Assembly: GCA_025345505.1 (NCBI GenBank)
Contig: JANVCC010000076.1
Location: 12,850,057 to 12,914,056 of the forward strand
Length of the DNA stretch: 64,000 nt
Reading direction: 5' to 3'
DNA from: Todiramphus chloris collaris
Taxonomy: Eukaryota; Chordata; Aves; Coraciiformes; Alcedinidae
The notes under the pieces were generated by a model, which made no database searches, was not told the origin of the DNA, and saw only the letters and a list, made by a program, of their open reading frames with translations. The first letter of the stretch is position 1; each line of letters begins with the position of its first letter. Shown here piece after piece: positions 25,001 through 36,800 of the stretch. Made by a program: the position numbers and the translations under genes.

Positions 25001-27707
25001 TCTATATACTAATTTTAATAGCCTGTGTAACTGTGCTTTTCAAATGTGAGATCCAGTGCTTTTGCAAAGCAGATCTTTTTTAAAGTAGCAGATTTTGGAA
25101 GGAATGGGTTGTGAGTAGCTATAGCTGACCATACATTGTGTGAAAAATGACAAGCTAATCAGTGAAATAAAAAATGAAGGTACTAATTTATAGTGCACAC
25201 GGCCATTTGGCAATTTCAATGATTTTAACCATGTTTTTTGGCAGAAACCATCTGTAAGCATTTAATCAAAAAGGAAGGTGCCTGCTGGTCTTGCCCTCCA
25301 GATACCATTGAAGAGATGAATTGGGAAAGGTGCTTGCTTTGCCATGGGCTCTAGATAAGGCAGAATCAGTACCTGCTTGATGGCTGTGAAGACACCTCTT
25401 CAACCATGTATTCTGGTTGAATACACCTCTTCAATCAATATAGTTTTTCTATATCAGAAAAATGGTAAGGACATGACCTCACTGCTGGAGGATAAACCAT
25501 TTTCACTAACTAGAAGTTCATGTTATTAGCTTCCCATGCATAAACTTTCTAGAATCTCAAAAGACCTAAGTTCTGTGTTTACCATTGCATATGCACACCC
25601 ACCTGCAAAAGCCAAAATTTAAAAAAGCCAAGGCTGTATTTTACTTCAAAAATGAGAAAACATGCAAATCAGTATTTCTGTGGCAACAGTCACGGATCTG
25701 TTAGGTTTAATCCAGTTCCTGCTATATCCAGAAAACCACTATTGACTTCAATGTGAGTTGGCACAAATGCTTAGCTATGAATAAATATGAAAGGTAGTTG
25801 TCAGTGATTTTCAGTGTGAAAATGATTTTGTAGACATTGGAAACAGAAGTGGCAGGTGGCAAATATTTGGAGAACTCTGCAATTGAAATCTGATAATGAA
25901 ATACTTTGCTTTCTACAGACCTAGTTTTCAAACAGTTCTCTGAGATCTACAAAGTTCACGGAAACTTCTAGTACTTTTATTTATAAAAATTATAGTACTT
26001 TTCTTTAGAAAACTTGCTGTTCATTATAATTTAAAGCTGTGAGCACAAAAGGAATATTTAACCATATGCACTGTCATAAGTTACTCCAATCAATGTTTTA
26101 TATTGCTCTACAATGCTCCAGTATCTTTGGGAAAACAATAATAAGTAATGGTATTTATGAAAACCTGTGTGTCAGTTGTGTAAACAGTTACCCACATGCA
26201 ACCTCAGTTAGATGAATACACTCATGAACAAGTCTTAGCAAGAAAAGTGACTTTGAAGAAGTAGAAGAATTATCATCTCTGAAGATGATTCAGAGTTAAT
26301 CTAGACCATGATTCTCAAATGAGAAGTTACTCCGTGTGTTTGAAATTTGTAATTTTTAAATAGATTATTTCCTTTATTATAGAAGATGCCACAAGCCTGG
26401 CTAAGTCATGAATACTAGCTAAAGATTTCAGTAAAAAATAGCATGAGATAAAAAGTTATGAAATTTCACTCTTATTACAGAATAATTACAATTATATTTA
26501 CTCTCTTTGCTTCTCAAAAAGAAAAAAAGTATCTATGAAATAAATCTATGAAAGGTTTTGCAAACATTTAATGTTGGAGGTCTGGTTTAATAAGGAAAGT
26601 TATATGAGAGTCTTGAGAGATTCAGATGTAAGTAGGTATTTGGAAAGAATCAGTAAGCACAACAATTGACATTTAACTTCATATTCTAGAACCACAGCCC
26701 TTTTTTGGATTTTAATTTACTTTGCTTTGGGCAAGTCTTTGATCTTTACATTTAACTGCTGCTGTCGTGAACACCTCACGTCCTCTGGACAAGTTTTAAT
26801 TCTTGAAGAGTTCAGAAGGCATAAATTTATTTCTAAACTTTCCTATTATGATTTTCATTAAAGTATTGTACTTTCAAGGACTGGAAATGCAGATAAAATG
26901 CTATATTTAAAATATATTCCTTTAAAGAGTGAGAATAGTTTCCACACATTTTGGATTGGTTTTGGTTTTGCTCATCCTCACTGCAGCACCTCTGTTTCAG
27001 TTGCTTCCTCATCTGGGTACCCAAATCACTTGAGCTATCATCAGTTATGTCAGTTTAACATCAAGATTTCTCAAAGAAAAATCAACTTAAACGGCAGAGA
27101 AGCAGGTGCTATGAGGCTGCCTCCTGGGATTACTATGGAGTGTTTTCACTGATAGGCTTTGACTCACAGGAAGAGAGTATCTTTCCCACGCTATCTTCTC
27201 AGCATGCCTCTCTGTTATTTGGTCCTAGCATAGGAAAAATATTTACCCTATGAAAGTACATGTGATACTTCAAATGACAAATGCATATTTTATAAGCAAC
27301 ATTTGGGAATCGGTCCTTCCTTTAGCTACATGCCAAAACACGGGTGCAGTAATTAGGGTTCCCTCTGTGCCTTTAACTGAAACCAGAGATGGGGCTGCAA
27401 TAAAACTTTGACATCTGGAGTCTGAGCTTCTCCCAGGGCTATATTTGGATCCAGATATTTGCTGCAGACCATTACAGCGAAATGAGTCAGTCACAAAAAT
27501 CAGTATCAGAAATTCAGTGATGTTTTAAAACCAGGGGGTTTCCCTGTACTTAGTCACACCAGTTTAACACTGGTTTCCTTAACAAGCTATAGAGCTTGAT
27601 GTTATTTCACAAATGCTAATTTTTTAAAGCGCAAAAATGTCTCTCTCATGTTGACCTTATGAAGTTTACATATGTATTGCACAGAACTTATTTTCTGCTG
27701 ATTACAG

Positions 27708-28010
27708 TAGGGACAAGATGGGTACTGCATTTGCATCACAACAACCCCATCCAATGCTACAGGCTTGGGGAAGTGTGGCTGGAAAACTTCCTCATGGAAA
27801 AAGACCTGGGGGTGCTGGTTGACAGCCAGCTGAACATGAGCCAGCAGTGTGCCCAGGTGGCCAAGAGGGCCAATGGCATCCTGGCCTGCATCAGGAATAG
27901 TGTGGCCAGAAGGACTAGGGAAGTGATTGTCCCACTGTACTCAGCACTGGTGAGGCCACACCTTGAGTACTGTGTTCAGTTTTGGGCCCCTTACTGTTCT
28001 CAGAAAACAA
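27708..28010 (+). mobile_element. CR1 LINE internal fragment (reverse-transcriptase C-terminal part)
   Basis: About 300 bp of sense CR1 coding sequence, translating as [20 protein letters not shown], then [20 protein letters not shown] and [14 protein letters not shown]. The 3' UTR and terminal repeats are missing, so the fragment is truncated at both ends. The reading frame is intact over this stretch, which produces a spurious 125-codon open frame from 27659. Confidence 0.88.
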
Positions 28011-29032
28011 GAGTAATTATTTTCTTCATCTACTGACTTGGAAGCTGTCTAATGTTGCAGCAACTCAGATAACAATCCAGTGGACTTTGAGCACAGAGGA
28101 AACACTTGATTGTTTTTCTTTAACTACTTCATAAAGAAAAAAGGTAGAAAGGTGAGGAAATTCCATATTATGTGGGGAGAAAGTCTTCCTTGTAAGTAAG
28201 GTCTAGACTTTTCGTTTGTTCTAAGCAGTCATCTAGGACAGTCACTGGTATGAGTTGCAACACTGAATTTGGATTTATTCAAATGTTTAGACTGTTAAAA
28301 TAATAATTCATTACTATGCTTTGTATTATTTTATCATAGATACTACCTTGTAATCACTGCAGGTCTACTAAGTGGTTCGGTAAGTACTGGGATATTTCTG
28401 TACTATCAAAAGTATGCTGTGATTTAAAGAAAAAGAAAGAAAAATTTTGAAATAGCCCCAAACAGAACTGCATCTGGCAGTAAGGACACTGGAACTGGGG
28501 CTTCCATAGCACACAATGGGAATTAGCATTTTGGAGAAAAGATAGTAATACTACTTTAAAGGGCTCTAGGGTACAGTTACAGCAGAACTAGGGATGACTT
28601 GTGTGGAAGTTTGGGGGAACAAGTATAAAAGTTAATGCATGACAAAGCATATTCCTTTTGAGAGCTAGAGTGGAGTCTGAGATTGCTTAATCTAGTAATT
28701 CCTTGGGTACCATAAATTATTGTGAAGTCCACTGTCTGGTATCATGTCTCATCTTGATCTACAGAGAGGGTAACAATCTTTTCATCAGTTACTGCCTTTG
28801 CTCAAGCAGCAAAAATCTGTGCTGAGAAAGAGCCTAGAATATTGCTGGAAAAAAAAGGAACTACTTTAGAGTGTAAGTAAAGCCCATACCTACACAAGGG
28901 TGGCAATGATTTAGGACTGAATGGTCACCTCTATTTGGGATTTTCTAGAGGTCAATTCCTTAGCTTTGCATTTTTCTTTTTATAAAGTTATATTCTTTAT
29001 GCAGTTTGGTCTGATTAATATTACTGTGCTGT

Positions 29033-29068
29033 ACCTTATACACAAGTTACACCTTATAAACAAGTTAC
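29033..29068 (+). repeat. 18-bp tandem duplication (one mismatch)
   Basis: ACCTTATACACAAGTTAC is followed directly by ACCTTATAAACAAGTTAC. Two copies in non-coding sequence; no function is visible. Confidence 0.9.
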
Positions 29069-32000
29069 ACATGATATGGCTTTTAAATTTTTATTGTGCA
29101 ATGAGACAGTTATCCCCAGGTAGGTTAGCAAATGTATTTATTGCGTTAACAACAGGAATCATCTTACTGGAAAGCGCTAAATGAGACATCCTTAAATTTC
29201 AGTTGATGGGTTAAGCTTTGACTGGGGAGATGTAGCAAAAAACCTCACTACTTTCACAAGGACACACCTTTTCCAGTATGTCCTCTACCTGAGTCAGCAA
29301 CTGACAGTTTTCTATTAGGTACCACTCACTACCACTTAGAACTTTGTAAACAGCTTTGCCTGTCTCCTTCAGTTACTTATATCTTGTGCCCTCCAAAGCA
29401 GCAATACCCAAATAAATCCTTAAAGGTGTTTAAGTAGACAAGGAAGCAAAGAAAGCTTACTTATTTCTACAGGATTTAATAAGACTAAAAAATTCTTCCT
29501 TTGTCTTCTTAAAATATTAACTTATCTATTGATACAGACTTGAGCAATTTTCTCTAAGTATTTTAGAAACCTCCTTAAAATCCTTAGACACAGTCAAATT
29601 ACCAGGGCTTTGATTCTGTCGATAGACACAGAACTTCAAGTAGAAAAAATAAAGTGCAGATACTGCACTTCAAATTAAGAAGACAAAATGATAGAATTTA
29701 GTTTTTTTCCCTGTGTTTGTTAGCTGCCAGGCACAACAGCACAACAATTAAAATTTCTTGTAATAAGGAAAAAGTCTTTAATGTTGCTTCTAATTTTTTT
29801 GTGCCATGTCCATAAGATATGATTATAAAGCACATTTAGCTATCATTAACAAGTGGTATTGCTTAATTCATACAAATTGCTATGTTAATATTAGGGGATT
29901 TTACTGAATGATTGATTCATTGCACTACATTTCCCTGCACTGTCAAGGAAATGTTCTAGCAAAGGAAAATATTCAGAAGGAACTAGTACAAATAAGCATA
30001 GAGGAAGGCATTTTGGCTGTAAGACAAGTATAGCTGTAAATATACAATGAAATGTTTGCACAAAGCATTTTGAGTGCTGTTAGGTTATTCTGCTGATGAC
30101 TATACTGTGTAAAGTCATCTTCATTTCTGAGTGGCACAGTGCCATGTTGTCTTCAGACAGACACTGAATAAATTGGTTGCCTGTAGTTTGATCTCACAGC
30201 AGATTATTTAATTTTAATTTTCAATTTGCTTCCCAAGGTAAGTACGACATCAGTTAATACGGCAGAGATGGAGAATTCACATGGAACACTGCTGTTCCTC
30301 TGGGATGAGCCCTCTCAAAGCATGTTTGGAGAGGAATTTTCCCACGTTTCCTCATGTATCTTTTTTTTTTTTTTTATTACAGTCAGAAAATGTCTTTAGA
30401 CATTGTGAACAACAGGAGGAATGTTCCTCATTCATGAAACACATCTGCAAATGTTTTACTTATCCTGTGATGTGTGTTAGGATCTTTCTCATACCTTTTT
30501 AAGATCCGCTATACTGCTGAAATTCCTTCTGTACTTCATTATCTCTCTCCTGTCAGACCTTTAAAACCACACTCTAATTACCATTTGAGCGAGACAGTTT
30601 TTCCTAGAACACAGTAGACTTTATTTTCTGAATTTTAGTTTTATGAAGTGCAAGATGCACTTGACATACCAGATGCAAACTTGATGTTTTAATAAAGGAA
30701 GACCTAATCTATGCTCTCGCACCCCCTCCACCCCAGTATTTGAATCCTCTGAGGTGTCAGGGAATTACGTTTCCGATTTCATCTCTTCAAAGATGTGATT
30801 TAGGGGGTCTTGGAGTTGCAAAGGTCAGGAAGAGTCTTGAATTGGTCAGTGCTTGAAAATTGTTGTGCCTGTTAAGTTGATGCTGGTTTTGAATTGGGAT
30901 TATATGTTACCAAAGGACTATCCCATTTATTTCTGGGAAAAGCAAGAACTTAGAAAACAGTTCTGCAGGAAGCTTTCTTTAGGAACTCTGTAATCATCAC
31001 TTGGAATTTAAATATCTTTACATTAATGATACTGGTTCTGAACAACAGTATTATTACAGGAAATGTCATGGATCCCCACTTCCTTGCAAATCAATTCTGA
31101 TTTTGTCATAAATACCAATTAGCAGGAGCCCAAGGTCATGTTCAGAGCAGGGGCACAGATTCCAGCCCCTGTCAGGGCAGGGAGCGGCTGCATGTGCGTG
31201 TCCTGCAGCACAAAGGATGGCAGGCTGCGTCACAGAAAGAAGCTGCGTGTTCAGCAGCTTTCTTGACTCAGGGACTGTCACATCAGTGCACATTTTGCCC
31301 CTGAGTAAGTCCTGGCCCATCACCATCTTCTGGGAACAATCCTTCTCACTTGGCAGCTTCTGAAGACTTCAGGTTTTCCAGGTATAAAATAATGGCATCA
31401 CTTACTTCACTGAGATGGATATTTTTTCCTACCGCTTAAAATGTAATTTAATTAAAATACAATATGCTAGCATGGAAGTGAACCCTCAAATGATTCCAGA
31501 TTAAGACAAATAACCCAACAAATGCAGTATTATATTCACTGGGAGACATTTTAAATGTTTTATTATACATTTAATTACAAAAACATATTTCAGAATTTTT
31601 TTCTTCCACAATGCTGATACACTCTATTTAAAATATTTTATTAGTGTTATTTTATAAATTGAAGATTTATCTTGCAATTTAAGGCCCAAATTCAGCAAAG
31701 CATGTAAGATCCATCAAAGCCATAATTATTTTTTATCCTTTGACAATGGTGCACATATATATTTATGCTACTATTTTTCGTAACTGTTTATTTCAGTACA
31801 GGGGTCAGTCTGCCTACAGAAAAGGTGACCCTTTTCTACTTTCCTCAAGTTATAATAATGGCTCCTGAACAAAATTACTTTTGCATATATATAACAATGC
31901 TAACATTACAAAGAAAAGTATTATGTATATTTACATATTGAGAGTGTGGTGCTTGCTTGACATTTTTTCACTGCCTCATTTGTTACACAACAGTATTCAG

Positions 32001-33413
32001 CCATAAAAAGCAAAGCATTACTAATGTCCATGCAGTAGAAGCAAATGAGTTTCTGTGTGAAAACTGAACTCAGAAACATAGAACATTAGGTAAACTTTCT
32101 TCAGCCTATTCGTACCATCGTGTCTGCTGATTCTTTAAATAATACTTCAGTAATTTTGATAGATGTCCCCCAGAAGTTGTCCTGACACCATCAGTATCAC
32201 AGCATACTTTAAAAGGCCTTTTTTGCCAATTTTTTTTTTCAGCACCGGGTCCAGCCAAAGTAGCTTCTGCCCATTTCTCCTCTTATCTCTGCCACATTTG
32301 CTGGGTCTGCATCGCTTCTCTGCTGTGCCATTCATTCCAGCTGTTTCAACTGATAACCTGTATCAGGAATTAGTTATTTTTAACCCTGGCACAGCTGCTG
32401 TGATCCTAAAAATCCTTTTGGTGTCTCAGGGGCAGAAATAAGCAGTGTGGTGCACAGGCTGATTAAAACCATAGTGCTTCTGAGTGAAACAGTTATTGTA
32501 TTGTATATCCAGAGAGATAAATGCAATACTTCATCTGCTTCCAGAGTGACCAAAAGTCCTCAAGGATTAGCACATTGGATTATTATATGAGGATGAGAGG
32601 ATCTGTTTCAATGAAATACAGTCTATAGAAAATGAAGCCCTCAAGAGAAGAGCCTTTTTCAGATTAAGTCTGAAGCAAATGTAACAAACAGGGAAGAGTT
32701 ATTAAGATAGAAAGTTCAGCTGTGGTTTTTTTTTTTGTTGGTTGTTTTTTTGTGGTGTTTCATTTTGGTTTTTTTTCTTTTTTAATATGTTGTTTGAAAG
32801 ATGCCACTTTCAAAAGCATAAAAAACCCTTGGTGCTTCCAAGCAACTCTAGTTATGATGTTAGTTGTCATCAGTCAGTGGCTTTTACATGAGGTGCTAAC
32901 CTTTGGTCTTGGATGATGTTCCAGAAGTGCAAGTACTAACTTTAGTCATACATCTCTCTATTACTGAGAGGATACCTTGGGCATTAAGTAAACTGAGATT
33001 TAAGTATTTATAACAAATCAGTTTCATTGTGCCATACCAGGTAGTTTTTAATAGCTACTTATGAAGAACTAAAAAGGTTTTCTTATTAGAATTCTGCTCT
33101 TTGCTCTTTCAGGGACCTCATCCATCAATGGGACCAAAGATATATCAGATAAAACAACTCTGCCTCAATCACTAGAGATCCAATTCAGCCAAGAACTTAA
33201 CCATTAATTAAAGCACACAGCTTTAATTGCCCGAAGCACTGAAGTCAACAGGGATTACATGATTAAAATGACACATGAACTTAAGTGCTTTCCTGAGCAA
33301 GGTCCTAAAAAAGCCATTATTTTAATGAACGTATGATAAAACCATAATGTCACTGTAATTTAAGAGATAAAATAAATGGTTTTTAATTTTTTTTTTCCTT
33401 TCTTCTTTTGTAG

Positions 33414-33577
33414 GGGCACATATTTGTTCCTGTGGTGATTTATAGCTACCAATAATCTCCCACAGTGGTTGCCTTATCTACTATTTTGGCATCTTCTGCC
33501 ATTGTTAGTAAACAGAAGGGAACTATTAAACGGAAAGCCACGTACTCTTAATCTCAAGACAAGAGACCTCGTACAGT
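33414..33577 (+). other. GUCY1A1: GUCY1A1 5' UTR part of the first coding exon
   Basis: A long pyrimidine tract ending in TTTTGTAG at 33413 gives a good 3' splice site, so the exon probably begins at 33414 with 164 nt of leader. There is no ATG between this acceptor and the ATG at 33578, so no upstream AUG open frame is expected from this exon. The open frame starting at 33469 begins with TTG and is not a eukaryotic uORF. The 33578 start is chosen because the peptide matches the conserved alpha-1 N-terminus and A is at -3. That there is at least one upstream non-coding exon is inferred from the splice acceptor. Confidence 0.75.
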
Positions 33578-33826
33578 ATGTTCTGTACAAAACTGAAAGA
33601 CTTGAAGATCACAGGGGAATGTCCTTTCTCCTTACTGACTCAAAGTCACATAACTGAGGAACATGACAAGGACTGCACAGAAGCCAGCCCTAGAGCAGCT
33701 CTGCCCATCTGCAAAGAAGTGCATGAAACAGATGCTCAAGGAAACCTTCCACAAAGGAAAAGCAGCAGAAGTAGAGTGTACCTGCACACATTAACTGAAA
33801 GCATCTGCAAACTAATTTTTCCTGAG
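33578..33826 (+). CDS. GUCY1A1: GUCY1A1 coding exon 1 (residues 1-83)
   Basis: This exon encodes the start, [10 protein letters not shown], then a poorly conserved acidic and Ser/Thr-rich linker. The conserved [16 protein letters not shown] segment follows, ending at LIFPE. The donor is CCTGAG|GTAAAT, and the exon ends in phase 0. The linker (about residues 22-55) is where this protein differs most from the mammalian form I recall, including the net two-residue length difference. The region precedes the H-NOX-like fold and is thought to be flexible in alpha-1. Confidence 0.96.
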
Positions 33827-36800
33827 GTAAATAGATACTGCATCATAATAACTGCATAGCATTTACTTATAAATACTAAAGAAGCATTTTATGCAAGCCT
33901 TCAGATGTAAGCCTTCAGAAAGTTGTCTTGATTTCAAAGTTTGCATTCTTATGTAGTTCTGCATAGTTTAAGTCATAATTTTATCCTCTTCCTTATGGAT
34001 AAGATTTTGCCACAATCAGTTTTGTACACTTTCACACCATCCCTTTCACTGTATTTCCTTATATTTTTGCCTTGTCCTTGCAAGCTTTCACTGATAATTT
34101 TAATTGTTCCATATTTCTATAGCTTTTTTTTAAATAGATATACAGTTAGAGAAACTCTGCCTTGTTACCTAATTATGCAAATTATGTGATAACCTCATTA
34201 ATTCACCTGAATCCATATTGCTAAGTACATTAGTCATTATCACTAAAAAAATTAAAATAGCTGTTTTCATCTGCTACGATGCTAACCTTGTGCTGCACTG
34301 TTTTTAAAATCATTATTGTCCATGTTTACCACAAAGGTGTTCTTATGTCTCTGCTCCACTCAACTGAAAACAGGTAAGTGCGTGCACAATGGAGATGAAT
34401 ACTGTGGTTCACCTCCGTAAAAAGGAGATGAAAAATACATCTCTGTAATATTCAACACTTGGGATTGCCTCAGATGCTGTGGAAAGCGTGAAGGAACTGA
34501 CTGGTATATATTGGAACTGCAAATGGCAAATAGCCAACTCTGTATACTCAATTCATTACAATTCTATTACTTGGACATTCCGTGTATCTTACTAAAAGTG
34601 CTGGGGTTTTGTTACATCTATTTGCAGATCTGCTTTTACAATTCTTCATCTCTTGCCCTTTCGCTGAAACTCTGTATAATCAATCTTCGATAGACCCCTT
34701 TCTACCTTTGCAGCATTTACACGTAAGAAATTAAATCCACTTAAACTGATCTTTAAACATATAAAGGAAAGGACTTTTAACTGTAGAATGCACTGGCAAA
34801 GCACAGCTACTATGGTGTCATGATCGTCGTCTTGCTTTTCTAGTATGTAGTTGTTGTTGCAATTTTTAATGGAATAACTGGTATTTTTTTTCTTTAAAGA
34901 GTGGTCTAAGTGTATGCAGCTGCCTGTTACGTAATCATGATAGTGTAGTTCATCAGCTTGGACAAAAGCTTGGTAAAGTCAAGAATATTATGACCAGGTA
35001 CCCCACAAGCTAGTGAAGTTCAAGGTTATTGTCACTGCTGTTTACAGTTATTCAAGTTACATTCATTGGAACATTGTCCAAGTATAGTAGTCTGTTCTCA
35101 TGATGATTTGGGGTCAAGACCTAAGCATCTTTCCAATCCTGGTTCTCCATAGCAGGGTTTTGGTTGTTAAAAAACGTAAGTTTCATTGCTGACATATGTC
35201 ATGGTGGCTTTCTTAACCATAAGCAACTAACAAAAACATTTTGGTTTTGTGGCTTTAAAATGGGGCCGCATCATCACCCTGACTGATTGATGAACTCCTC
35301 ATGAAAGTAGTGAGCTGTACATGGAAGACAAGGACGTAGCACATCCAGAATAACTTTTCAATAAGTCTGGATACAATGTACTGCATGTGATTGTTTTATT
35401 TGCTTCTTTGGATGTTTATGGAAATAGAGAGAACATTGTTCAGTGGTAAGTAATGAATTGGATGGTGTTCCACTTACTGTACCAGTTTATACACAAATGT
35501 AAGTTACATTGTGCTCATATACATGGGAGAACAATTACTTGGTTTAGATTTTCGCTTGCAGGAAGTCTCCAGAATATATTGCCTTTCTTTCACATGGTAT
35601 TTTCTTCAAGTGAGCGTATTTTTCCTTTTGAAAATACAAAAAGCAAAAGAGGCAGTAGGAAATGCTACTTTCTTCAGGGAATGAGAACCAAAGCAAGCCT
35701 CACAGCCATGTTCTATCATGGCAGGATAGTACTGTTCTACAACCCTGTCTTTTGGCTTTCATTGTTCATACATAAGACACCTTTAGTGGCCCCAGCAATT
35801 TGAAATATGCATGTTTGGAAAGTGTTGTATATGTTCCAATTAGGAACTACAGAAAGGATCTGGAAACATAGGACTGAGATTAATTAAAGTAAATCTTCAT
35901 GATACTCGAAAATGTCTTTTTCAGCCTTTTTCAAAGGTTATCTACAGTGGCTACATATTCATCTGGAGGGCATTTGGTGTTGCAGCATACATAGCCAAAA
36001 TTATTCTTTTTCTGCAAATATAAAATAAATGGTTCTAACATTGTTTTGAAATGTTACAGTCATAAAAACAGGAAAGAAGGTAAACTGAAGCACAAAATGC
36101 TATATTGGTCTTTTATAGTTGCATTGGAAACTCTATTACCTTTTGCGATTTCAATCCACACTTCTGAAAACTGCCCTGGAAAAAAAATTAACTCTTCATG
36201 TTCCAAGAAAAATTACTAAGCAGAAGAGCCACTTTTTACTGTTTTTCTCTGGGCATAATGCAGAATATAACTGGCTTTTTCTCTTAGGAGAATATATTTT
36301 AGACTACATTATTTTACTAAATTTTGCATCCATAGTATATACATAGATTTATATCCTACCAAAAAAAAGCTTTTTTTTTTGGGGGGGGGGGAGGGGGGTG
36401 GGATATGTGTAATAATAGAAACTTGCATTAGTTATACTTACTTCTTAACAGCACTCTTTATTGCCATATGACAACCTGGAGGTAAAACACATCACTATAT
36501 TTAAATTACACAACCACTGGTACACATTTGCTAAGGGGCTTAATTATAGTGGTACTGGAGCTGAAGATATCAATATGAACTAAACCCCAAACACAGAAAT
36601 GACATGCTGTTTCTAACAACTACATCAGCTTGAAAATTTAGTCTCGGGGACACTGAAGTAATTCTTCTCTGTATAAAAGTGTTGCTCTTATGATTAAATT
36701 TTCAGCAAGGACATCTTAATCAACATACCTGTTTTTCTTCCCCAGTTTGAAAGGCTAAATCTTGCACTTCAAAGAACACTTGCAAAACACAGAATAAAAG

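Larger units (their letters stand above)
13076..33413 (+). other. Probable GUCY1A1 first intron (if the 12-13 kb island is its promoter)
   Basis: About 20 kb of AT-rich sequence without a convincing coding exon. It contains one CR1 fragment (27708-28010) and an 18-bp duplication. Additional 5' non-coding exons of GUCY1A1 may be hidden here but cannot be identified from sequence alone. The alternative is intergenic DNA, if GUCY1A1 starts nearer its coding exons. Confidence 0.45.

Noticed and set aside
27659-28036. 125-codon frame that looks protein-like
   Set aside because: It is a CR1 reverse-transcriptase fragment ([22 protein letters not shown]), not a host gene.
33469-33657. Possible upstream open frame overlapping the GUCY1A1 start
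   Set aside because: It begins with TTG, not ATG, and no ATG occurs between the exon acceptor and 33578.
35453-35803. 116-codon frame within a GUCY1A1 intron
   Set aside because: Intronic, no similarity seen, and no exon-like splice context was identified.
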